Of a DNA stretch of 64,000 bases, positions 11,901-23,900 are shown in pieces. Each line of letters begins with the position of its first letter. The first letter of the stretch is position 1. The notes under the pieces were generated by a model, which saw nothing but the letters and a program-made list of their open reading frames with translations, did no database searches and was not told the origin of the DNA. The position numbers were made by a program, and so were the translations under genes. The DNA comes from Lineus longissimus (taxonomy: Eukaryota > Nemertea > Pilidiophora > Heteronemertea > Lineidae), in the NCBI RefSeq assembly GCF_910592395.1, contig NC_088312.1, positions 14,921,292-14,985,291 of the forward strand. The letters run 5' to 3'.

Positions 11901-14900
11901 CTCCATGGTGAAAGTAGTGTGAGGCCAAGCGACTGCTGGCCAACACAAACCATGGCAATTAAATGTTATCAATAATCAATTCAATTTCTGACAAAGGAAT
12001 GATATTTTATTGACCATTTTCAATGCGTGTCTAATCATGTCACCACAGGGATAAGGCTATACGCATAATAAAGGAAAATTACATGAACCTTCCCATATGG
12101 GCGGTCTATTGCCATTGAATGCAATTATTCAGTGCAAAGATCATTGTTATATGGCCGGCCTCCATTCAGAACTTGGAACGCAAACGTACTCTACGTGACA
12201 TGTGAAGGCCTATTAGGTCTGTCTCATGATAGAACGTTAGGGACAGACGGGAACCTAAGAAGTACCTAATTCAACGTACCATGCTTGTTAACTTTGATGC
12301 TATTGGTTACACGAGCATTACCACCAGGGCTGCGCTGCTGTGATGAATACATACGTAAGGTCGTTCTTCTGATTGGTGGTCACCAAAGCACATTAGGAAC
12401 GCCCACCTATACATACAATAGCTTTTTGACAACGTGCATTGGTTAACTGTCAATGAAGGGAAATCGATGTTACCGACGTTACCGAATAGGCCTTGTTATA
12501 GACAAGCGGTCAATTATTGCTAAAAGCCTGGTTGGCTCGTATTAACCAAATTGAGTGTCTTTTTACTATCTAAGCAGTTACTATGCAAAAGAAACCGGTC
12601 CATTGTTGGACTGTGGCTGAGTAACAGTAACAAGTTATGACTATGATATTGGTCTAGTTTTAGCGCGGTTTTTAGTACAGTGTTGTCGAAGTGAACGAAC
12701 GGTCATGTGTGATAGAGTGCTTGTTGGCATGGAGGAGATGGCCCTTCTCCGGGAAGGGTACCAGCGACGTAGAAATAATAATGTTCGCATTCTAGGTCAC
12801 ATCCGGCAAAATGTCAACCGTTTGCCGGAACGCACAAGGGCATTATCCGCTAGGCGAACCGCAAAACAACTCAGACGAAGGATAAGAGAAGTTATTGCAA
12901 GAGAAATTGCTGAGTTAGTACATGTATCGTATACCTCCCTCCACAAACGCACCCGCACCCCACACAACAGTAGCACAGTAACAAAGGGGCCACTTCCATA
13001 TACCGATTATTCAAGGGGAGCACAACTCATTCCACGATTGTCGATAATGACCTGAGTGCTGATACAATATTTCTGGACATGGCCACTGTAGAACAGGTGC
13101 GGGGGATCCTCAGTCTCTGGGATCTCGATTGCGTGTACCGTTCCATCTATCGCCCCAACAGCATCTGGAATAGTATCCCAGTTGCCCCGCAGTTGTTCCC
13201 ACTCTTCATCGGTCGGCCATGTTATACCGTCTTGAAAATAAGTCCACAAAACATCTGTCATAAAATAAAGTTCCCTGCAAGCAGATTGCTTGCTGATATC
13301 AAACATTGCACTCATCGCAACAATGTCCGGATATTTCTTGATCCAATAGAAAAAAAGTAGTAAACGGTTCTCCACCGACAGCAAATGATCTCGGTACCGT
13401 CCTGGCCTGTTTTCCAGAAGGGGCGTAATGTCCTCTACGAGGTACTGGAAAGAGGCCACTGTCTCACCTGATAGATACCAAAAGTCCATCTGGTGGTTTC
13501 TAATCCTGGTAAAGACGTCGTTACCACCGTATGGACCATTTGGTTGATTGGTGAGAACTTCATCAAGTCTTTGAGGCAACGGAGGCGGACGCACTTCTAA
13601 ATTATGAAATGCTGGTGTAAGCAAAACTGGTGGCGGTGGTATGGGCGGCGGAGCAGCGAACAAAAACATCCTAATTCTCTCCATGGTGAAAGTAGCGTGA
13701 GGCCAAGCGACTGCTGGCCAACACATGGCAATTAAATGTTATCAATAATCAATTTAATTTTGGACAAAGGAATGATATTTTATTGACCATTTTCAATGCG
13801 TGTCTAATCATGTCACCACAGGGATAAGGCTAGACGCATAATAAAGGAAAATTACATGAACCTTCCCATATGGGCGGTCTATTGCCATTGAATGCAATTA
13901 TTCAGTGCAAAGATCATTGTTATATGGCCGGCCTCCATTCAGAACTTGGAACGCAAACGTACTCCACGTGACATGTGAAGGCCTATTAGATTAATCCTAC
14001 CACGCGTCCATGGACGTTGATTTTGGTTCCCGCCCGTCCCTTACGTTCTGTTATGAGACAGACCTATTAGATTAATCCTACTACGCGTCCATGGACGTTG
14101 ATTTTGGTTCCCGTCCGTCCCTTACGTTCTGTTATGAGACAGACCTATTACAAATAAAGACCATAAACCAGTGAACAAAATGTTCTCATACATGAAATTT
14201 TAACTTTTAGTCAGGTGTTACAAATACCCCAAGGCCCAGGGGTATTTGTATTGTCTCTCAGAGGCATAGTTTTAGATTAAGGGCTCAGAATTACAGGTTG
14301 TAAAATTGGAAGAGGTGCAACTATAAGATGCAGGCCGGTTTAAGTGAACCTGCCGGGAAATCTCTTGCGAAACCAAAGTTATAGGTGAAAAAGGGGCTAC
14401 AAGTACCCCATTTTACCTTACATTATTCATAAGTTCACAGTTAAATGGTTTTCTTCTTAATTTTTCTGAGTATGATCGCATAACACCAGTGCTCAAAGAG
14501 TTACACTGGCTTCCTGTGAAAGCCATGTGAAAGCCAGGATTGAGTACAAACTATTTCTGACTGTTCATAAGTGTGTGCATGGCTCGGGGCCCGTTTAACT
14601 GAAAGGACTGCTGGAGCCAAACCTTACCTCCCGCGGTGCACACGGACTGGGTCGGAGAATTCTCTGAGGGTGAATCGCACAAGGACTGCATATGGGGAAC
14701 GCAGCTTTTCCATCTGTGGTCCAAGACAATGGAACGCGTTGCCATGTTCGTTGCGAAGAGAAACTGATATTGACATATTCAAGGCAGAGTTGAAGACATT
14801 TCTATTCGAACGGGCCAATGGTTCGGTGGTGCCTTGAGCGTGGTATACCACGGAAAGACGCCGCAGAACTATAATGTTTTCTTTATTATATTATTATAAT

Positions 14901-17900
14901 ACAGCGCAGTAAAAGTCGTCTCTGTAAAATCTGTCTCATTTCCAGGAACCAGCAACGGCTAGTCACCAATTCACATGGGAGATGAAAAGGGACCTGCAAA
15001 CGGTATTCTCTATATCCCCCTTCTCCATTCGAATTCCCTTACCCATAAATTACGTGTGGACCGCCACAAAAAGTAATGGCTTACAGTGGCTTCGAACGAA
15101 AATTGTATTGGAAAACAAGCCTACTGTTTCATGACCGAAATTATGGGATCTATCCATTGAAAAAAACATTGTTATAAAGAAACATTACGATAAGGTACTT
15201 TGTTTTTTCAGTGTATTAGCATGATTTAAAAAAAACCTGTTTCTTTATGTGCCGTTTCTTACAGAATGTAGATTGGGGGGATGGAAAAGAATTCATCACA
15301 CTTGTTCAAAAGGGCCTGACATATGGTCAGTTGATCTTCCTCTGTCGCCCCCTGAATGACCGAGATATTCCTTTGTTGCTGAAAGCGACCGGTGCTGGGA
15401 ATCTGAGCGTCGTAAAGCTCTTGGTTGAGAGTTTTGGATCTATGAGGAATACTGGTAAGCAATTCTTAAACAACGTGCAAATAGCAAGTGTCTTAGATCG
15501 CAACATCTAATGTCTATGACTATCAACGTACTGGTCTGGGTTACTTGAGCCTGAATTTCTTCAACTTACATTCCATTATCCATAAAATTGCTAATTACCA
15601 AAAGGAGAATCAGCATGGTTGTTGCCGTCACCACCAAAATATAGTTTTGGTAAAGATGCCATTTAGCCCCTGCGTATTCGTTTACAATGCACACCGTAGA
15701 GGTATTTTAGTCAAATGAAAAAAACCCTTAAGAGTTTCTTCAGAATCTAAAAACAATTAAGGGCTTTTCATTTTGCCGAAAAACCTCCAGGGGGTGCATA
15801 TTTTGTGTTGGCTGTCAAAAGCCGCAAAACCATTATTTCTCAGAGTGCAAGAAATTTAGTCGATAATCCTGAGCTTAAAAATCAGAATAGTGCACAATTT
15901 TTACGCGATGAAGATTTTATGTTTTAGCTAAAGTGGGCAAATAATAATTTTCTTTTCAATGTCTTTGTTAAATATCCTATCACCACATATCGTATCTCTG
16001 CGAAATATAGATTGGAATATGCTACGGTAGATGTTGAAAGACTGCCTTGCGAGTGCCAGAGAACGGGTAAAATAGGAATATATCCCTTAGTATTCGCCAA
16101 ATCGCTGATGTCATCATAATAAGCCATCCCAAGTCTAATATAACACCAGTTCTTGCGAGAGTTAGACCTGTTTTATCTATTATGTACATTGAGCGTATCT
16201 TTATTACCAACATGATTTTGTTAACTATCACGACCTCGGTGAGAGAGTACGCCGCAAGGTTGTCGCTTTTTTTCTGAAGAGTACAAAGGAGGATGGTCCA
16301 GTTCTGATGTGCTTTCAGAGTAAACAGGCATGTAAACAAACTTTTGTGACAACTAAAACATAAACCTTACAATTTTTTCATGACTTCTTTTGCAGTTGTC
16401 GCCAATTCAGACTTCGATCTATCAAAAGCCCTTATTCACGCTGTTAGGTGCAAAAAGCAAAGAAAGGTTTGTATTGGGAACAAGTCGACTGATCGAAGAT
16501 TCTTCCTTTATTCGATTCTTTGAAAAACTAAACACTGCAAGCATAAGTTGGTCTATGTAACCAATTCACGCTGGTTTATTACCAATGTCGTTTTGACTAG
16601 GCAATTGGTCAAGCGATAAGTTCAGTTGTTAACTGACCAAATGTCTTGGTCGACTTGACTTACAAGGTTGGTCAACGGGCCAATTGGCTGGGCCAACTTA
16701 TTATCCGGGTAGGTTGGTCACCTGATCTATCGGATTGGTCAATGTTCGGGTCACATGATTAATGGACATGGGAGTAAATGGTTTGCTAAGAGTTGAAATA
16801 TGGAATGTGCTGAAAAACGTCAAACTCAAAATCATCAAAGCAATATTTCATAAATGCTACGAGAAAATAGTCAATACAAAAGTGCACGTGAAAAAACAAC
16901 AATATCAGGACAACCTAGTTCGACATGTGTTGAATTGGCGCTCCTTCTTCTACCATCAATCGTACTGTTATGTTTCATCTTAAAATGCCTTTCTGGTTTT
17001 CATCTAAAGCTATTACCTACCACAAAGCACCTATCCTCTCATCTGCCCTTTAAAGTTCAAAATCAGTCCATGCAAAATTTAGTGTTGCTTGCTATCGAGA
17101 CTGGACAAACCAGAAGTGCATTTCCCTCTGATGCAATTACTGGTTGAGGAACCTTATTACCAGATGAACTACAGTTTGCCACACATTATATTAAAAAAGT
17201 TCGCCCTTCCCTCGACAGGCCAGCTCCGCATGTTGGGTGGTCAGTCCGATTAGCGGCCACCAGGGGGAATTTGTTGTGTAAACCTCTTTGACTGTTTAAC
17301 ATTCGTATGCGAAGGAAATATTATTGCACAGAAGACAATTCTGAAGTAAACGATCCACCCCAGATCGTCGTCTGTACAGCAGTGAGCGCAATTCAAAGCT
17401 TACCATGCAAGTGAGTTGTTGGTGCTTACCAAGCAAATTATTTGTTGATGTGGATTAACTGACCAGGTTCGACGAGCCATGGTAACATACAAGCGGATTA
17501 ATTTAGCTGGATCTGCCAAACTAACTTAGTCAACTGACCAACTGGGTACGTAAACTGAGAAATATGGCTGGGAGACAGCATAAAATAATATTCGTCACCA
17601 GCAGTTGACCAACTGCAAACAACCAGTTTACCAATCTTTGACAAGATTACCTGTACATTCTTTTTCTTCAAATATTAAACTCATTTTATGTTTTATCAGG
17701 AAAACTAATGTCATAGTTTTGTGAGCCTGCCATTTCTCAACACTTTCATTAGCGTTATCTGGCATTACCAGTGGCGAGCACGTTGTTGGGGGGCGTGACA
17801 TGTCGTTTCGAGTGTTGTTGTCGCGTTCCTGTTGGGACTACTCGGGTGACGCGTTGGTAGGCGATTGTCATGACGAGGGGGCGGGGGGTCGTCTCGGCTG

Positions 17901-20900
17901 TGTATTTTGCGAGTTAGGTGGTTTCTTCCTTTCATGGTCTGTCCTTGTTGTTAGATTGGTGCCTGATTGGTAGGCTAAGGTGGTCATGATACGAGGAGCA
18001 TATTTGTTCTGTGGATTGAAGTTTATTATGATAATGTGTTCATAAAAGTGCATGGAATAACAGGGGTTGTACAGGATGTCCGAGTTTGTCCTTGTTCGGG
18101 ACATTGATTTTTACTTTCACTCTGGGCCATATTATTGGGCGGTAACACTATAATAGGCATGACCAATAGTGTTCGGCACAGGCTTGACTATATTTGAAGG
18201 TTGTGTCTCTAGGTATTACCGCTTCTCGTTTCAGTCTAAAGGTGTAATCAGATATTTACTGGAAGAAGGGGCGAGGTTAGACATACGAGATGAAGATGAC
18301 TCAAATCTACTCCACATCGCATGTGCTTACGAAAATGGGGGAGCTGCGAATATTCTCTTGCACGAGTCCTCTAAGCCTCCGCACCATTTATGCTTCCTAA
18401 CGGTGATTATAAAATTCAGTATACTTTAAAGAACACTCACATGAAAGCCATTTTTTTGATAATTCTCTCCCAGTAGTTTTAATACAAAACAGATATGAAA
18501 ATTATAGTTTTATTAGTCATGATTTTATTGCATACCTTACGTTATGGGTTGCAATCATTTGTCAGTACAACGCACACTTGAACTGTTTTCAACGCGATTT
18601 TCGCTTTGAGGCATGATTACCGCATACACTGGGCGAGCCCATAATACGAGTTCATTACAGGGTCATGTATAAACTGGATCCACTCACCAATAAGATCCCA
18701 AGCCCGACAATACCCGATGTGTATCACTGCCTCGATATCATTTTATGTTTTTGTCTTGGGTTTGGGAAGGACATTTCGATACAGTTGTACTAATTAAATT
18801 TGTCAGAAAAGTAAAAACGCCCCAGTGGTGTCATACTGTATGCACCGCCTTCACGGGTCTCATGTGAATGTAATTGATAGGGTGACAGTCCCCGACAACG
18901 TCGGTTTTTCCGAATCACCTGGTTTTCCACCTGAAGCGCAAATCACCCAAATATTATCAGAAGATAATGAGCCGAATTTGCGCTCAAACCTAATCCCACT
19001 GTGTCTGTGAAAATCATGTTTCAAAACCAAAATCTTGGTGCATACCGCCCAGGCATGTATTCCCAAATACCTTCATGTCAACGAAAATTTCGTGTCTTCT
19101 TTAGGATAAGGACAAAAAGAACAGAACTCCACTCAATTTGGCAATAGAGAGGAATCATGTCGATATGGCCAAATTGATTATCCAGGCCGCCACGACACTT
19201 CAAGAGCTCAATGTGTACACGGGCCACGAGGAAAGTGACAACAATAAGAATCCGTCGGCTGACGAGCCCGCCCACAACCTGGCGGATGATGCCTTGCACC
19301 CTGAACCAAGCTTGCATCTAGCTTGTCAATATGGACGAGTTGAAATCATTGACATGATTCTTCAAGCGGAAAAGAGGCTGACGAATGTGAACAAATCCGA
19401 GGTACATGTATAAAAATTATTCTCATTGCATAGATTTTGCAATATTTTAATCTACTTTTGATAGCAACCCTAATGTTGTTACGAATGAACATGCACATGT
19501 AAACGAAACTGAGATCTTTAACGAATCTTCATCTGGATGTTCGACCTCGGATTCCACTCTACATTTCTTGAAGTATCACAGCCAATCATGACTGTGTGTC
19601 GAAAGGAGTAACAGAAGAGGTCGTTTGCTTCCTATTCTGAAACTTCAATCAAAGGTTCCGACATGGCAATTTTGTTGGCGATTCTGTAGTTCCGAACTCT
19701 ATTTGATAAAATGATGTGTTACTCTTCAGCTGCTAAACCTTTTGGACCGCAAAAATAGGACACCATTGCAATTGGCCATAGAGAACAATCATGCTGAAGT
19801 AGCTGTGAGATGCACTGAAGAGGGTACGTGCAGAGTTTGAGGTCTTCAATGAGATAATGAATATTCTGATTAATACGCGACACCTAACAGCGAAACTACG
19901 CCACTGCCGTTTATCAGGCTAAGTGACGGAATCAATGACGGTATCAATTGCCCGTTCCGCACTGGGTTTGGCTAAAACTCGATAACGCAACCAAAGATGC
20001 ATAATTCTTTTCTCAACAAGTCATTTATCTTTTCGTTTCTGTGCTTTTTGTGTTGGAAATGTCAGACTTGTGATGACGACTTGTCAGTCAACAGATGGCA
20101 CTAATACCATCGTCACTTTGCACGACAATCATAGAATTTATAGAGTTGAAACGCTACTCTGTAGTTATAAAAATCAAAATCACTTCCAGTTGTCCATTAT
20201 ATACATACATGTACAGATACCTGCAAATGAAAACCCCTAAACAGTAAGGCAGAAAAGCACAAGTGTCATGGAATTTGAGTTTTTCTGGAAAATCATTGAC
20301 TGATAAACAGCACGCTAAGTAGTCGAAGGATACACAGTGGCACATGAATCCTGTGACCAGGGTTTAACATGTGTTGGCAAGATCTCTAGAACTCCTCATT
20401 TAGTTGATTTCTCACAATATAATTTCGATGACTCCGCCTGCACCTATGTACATTTTCTTACCGTGGGAGATGCGTACTGGCATATTCGGCTCTTGGCATT
20501 ACAGCTGGCTCATTCTTCATTGCTTTCAGGTGCTGACCTTAAGTTGATGTCCAACAAGCAGTATAGGGACACACTTTTTCTCTATATATCCGCCACTGGT
20601 GCTACAAGTTGTATTTGCGCCTTGCTCGACTTGGGAGTTGACGTAGACGGTGCAGATGAACTTGGCGAGGCGCCTCTGTACCTAGCAGCTGCGAATGGTC
20701 ATTCAGGCGTTTGTGCGGCCCTGATCGATCGGTAAGTCTCCCTTGGAAGGAAATCTGGGCAACCTTAACTGTGGGAAAAATGTAAAAGACTGTTTACTGC
20801 GGAACGGGCTAAATCAACTCTAGTTATTTTATTTCTCGAGCGGGGATGTCGAGTTGACAAGTCCGCGTGGTTTATACCGTTGGTTTGACAAACGAAACTA

Positions 20901-23900
20901 GAGTGGACTGTATGGCCTTCTGCATGATATAGGTTTGTATGCTCCTCAATCATGGTAAGAACTCGCAAACCGAAGTTCATTACAAATAATTTAAGTAGAG
21001 CATCTATAAAATGTCATTTTGGTTAACATAATAGAATGACCACTCACGTTCTTACAAATACAGCAGTGGTCACACAGTGGGCTTTAGAGCAAATATAATG
21101 CTTGCGAAAGCCAAGGGTTTTAACTCGTAAAATAAAAGAACACCCTCTTGATGAAAAATGAAAGCAATTTGTTGGAAAAAAGAATTCATTTGCTTTATCA
21201 TCACGCAGTTCTTTTCTCCTGTGCATTTCCCTGTACGTCAATGTACTGCGATCTAGCGGATTGCATGATTGTTAATCTCCGTTCTTGGCACTAGAACAGT
21301 GTTGAAGTATGTTTCACCAGGAACTCTACGAGATTGAGGCATTTATCAAAGACATTTTTGTAGGACTTAAAGATGTCCTGCCATGATGCAGACAAGGAGC
21401 GTAAGCATCGGTATGAATAAAATACGAACAAAAATACAATCGAGTGCTTGACGTCAGCCGGGATCTTGGTTGATGGTCTGATTTAGATTGTGGTATACAA
21501 TGAATGATAAATGGTGATGGTATATCCATGAGACAAAACATAAAATTTAGTACTGTGCCATCGTCTGGTGTCCTCGAAACTGGGTTATGAATAGGAACTT
21601 ATTCCCGCCTTAGGTCGTTACTGGGCCGTTTAAAGGTGACCTGAAACGCTTTCATTAAAATTTTAACGTGGGATATAAATAATTGGGCATGACATAAGGA
21701 ACCCAGGTTTGAAACCCGCATAAAAATCAAGCTGCTCATCTTAAAGTTATAGCAGAATATAATTCAAACATTCCAGGTGGTGCAGGAAGAAGAAATTGAT
21801 GACGCACATTGTGCTGTATTGAAATAAAGTTTTGATAGTTCCATGCTCATATTCTAATTACCTTGCCACAGGTATAAGCTTTTAGTAACCATGTTAATGT
21901 ACAATTTAAAAAAACTTTATTTCAGTATACAACACAATGTAAATCATCCGTTTGTTCTTCCTACACCACCTGGAATGTTTGAATTTAATACCTGGCATAA
22001 CTTGAAGATGGGTAGTTCGATATTTGTGCGGTTTTCACCACTGTGTTTGTCATCTTATGCCCTATTTTTTTCCCTACGTTTTTAGCAGGTGACCTTTAAA
22101 ACTCCCCATTTTTATAATCTTTTCGCTACAGGTTTCCTTCAAATCAGAAATACTTATATACGACCAACTTCAGGGAATCAGCTACCATTAATTTCACGTT
22201 GTTTTTTAAATCACCTGTGCCTGTTGATCGAGTCGTTTCAGTCCCTGGCTTGATCATGAAAAACCAATGCAACTCACACATGCATGAAATGTTGCCTCAA
22301 TGCCCAAACACTAAGTTGTTCCTTATTGTTCACGCTGCAATGCTGTACGACTAATCATCGGGCACTATACTTTGTATTGCTGTTAGAACCCCGTTTAATG
22401 TGCTAAACAAGAGAACGATTCCACATCGTCTTTAATTACTAGTGATCAACACGATGGTCGGCGACCCTGACTTTGGCATAATTAGTTCTCGCACAAGGAA
22501 TTAAGATTTCGTTTTCCTCAAGCCAAGCCTGAAGTAGGACTCTATATTGTAACGAATACATAAGAAAGAAGGAAGGGAGCTAATATTTATGATCAACTCA
22601 CCACAAGAACTCAAGATATATGATATGTGCCACTGTTCTATTACTATAATTTCGAATAATAATCCCATACAATTCCAGAGGCGCTGATATAGAGAAAAGG
22701 AACAAAAATGGACATTGGTCATTGTTGATTGCTGCCAAATGTGGTCATTATCAAACAGTGAAAACCCTGCTGCAAAAAGGAGCCAATATCCTAGCAACAG
22801 ATTCAAAAGGAAGGTCGGCATTACATTTTGCCACTCTAAAGAACGATACGAAAACCGTTGAGGTGAGACAGACGTCCACTCTGACTTTTCTTTTTGCCTT
22901 TTCACGCAACCCACTTGTAATATCTCCGAATCAGTCTTGTTAGATCAGGTTTATGATACGAGGTATTTTCGAATATGTCTGTCACTTTTGTACATTTAGG
23001 ATTCAAACTACATCTTTGAATTCTATCCAAGTTTCGTAGATATTTCTATAGATTGGTCAGTTACTGGAAAAAACGAAACTTTACAGCGGGCAAAACCTAT
23101 ATATCACCAGTGTCCACACAGGCCTCATCAGGGCAAACTCCACGGCAGTCTCGTAGAATCTCGTGAGAAGACGCGAGGAATGGTATTTACGACCAACAAC
23201 TCTGAAAGATGGGTCTAGAATGTGAGTAAACGACAGCTTAGTGCTAGTGAGACCAGTGTGTTGAAAAGGGGCCTGAGCTTTGCGATCACGCCGTCAAAAT
23301 TGCCCTTTGCGGAAGTGATCACTGCAACGAAGAGTGCAATCAACCACAGTGCACTTCGTTTGTCGGACGCGAAAGTTTTACGTTACGATGTTGCCAAGGC
23401 GATCACGAACTCGGAACCCCCGAAGCCCAATATCACTATTAAGGAAGAAAGGGAAGCTCTCGACATCCTCAGTAAATAAGTGTGAAGAGGTGATTATTTT
23501 GCCGGCGGATAAGGGTAGATGTACGGTGGTGTTGGACTAAACGGAGTCGGACACCAAAACGTATACCAAACCCTTGGTAACTACCGGAAGACAGGCGCTA
23601 TTGATAAGCCGCTTTACCACAAAACTGAGCACCAATAGTGAGACGCCACCGAGGTTTTATGGATTACCGAAGATCCGCAAACCGCAGATACCCTGACGAC
23701 CTATTGTGAGCAGCATTGGCTCGGTCACTTATGCGCTTGCCAAACATAAGACCACTTGTGGGAACGTCAGAGCACCTTGTCAAGAACATCCAGGACTTTG
23801 TCAAAAGGATCAGGGATATTCGATTGGATTCCAGTCGGACTATCACTTCCATTTATGTGAAGGCGCTCTTTACGTGTATCCCCCCGGAGGGCGCAGTTGA

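Larger units (their letters stand above)
12215..14065. mobile_element. PIF/Harbinger element, inner copy nested in the outer copy
   Basis: A complete TIR-to-TIR copy of 1851 bases (AGGTCTGTCTC ... GAGACAGACCT). It interrupts the outer copy at an ATT that appears on both sides (12212-12214 and 14066-14068). The last 80 bases before its right end are repeated directly after it, because they are the outer copy's own right end. It carries a minus-strand transposase fragment and a plus-strand basic ORF. Confidence 0.85.
10887..14146. mobile_element. PIF/Harbinger element, outer copy (split by inner copy)
   Basis: The ends AGGTCTGTCTCATTATAGAA and the inverted TTCTGTTATGAGACAGACCT share TIRs of about 40 bases and are flanked by ATT (10884-10886 and 14147-14149), a 3-base target duplication as expected for PIF/Harbinger. 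The copy is continuous from 10887 to 12214 and resumes for its last 80 bases after the inner copy. Compared with the inner copy it lacks about 445 internal bases, including the transposase C-terminal part. Confidence 0.8.
9879..14419. mobile_element. Host TIR element interrupted by PIF/Harbinger insertions
   Basis: The left end AAGGTAAAAGGGGTATTTGTAG is matched in inverted orientation by the right end CTACAAGTACCCCATTTTAC. Copies of the GGGGTATTTGTAG motif recur inside (near 10270 and 14235). Removing the nested insertion 10887-14149 leaves about 1.3 kb without coding capacity, so it seems a non-autonomous element that was in place before the Harbinger copies arrived. Confidence 0.6.

Noticed and set aside
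22501-22914. Minus-strand 137-residue ORF
   Set aside because: It is antisense to TRPA exon 8 and its borders and has no recognisable domain.
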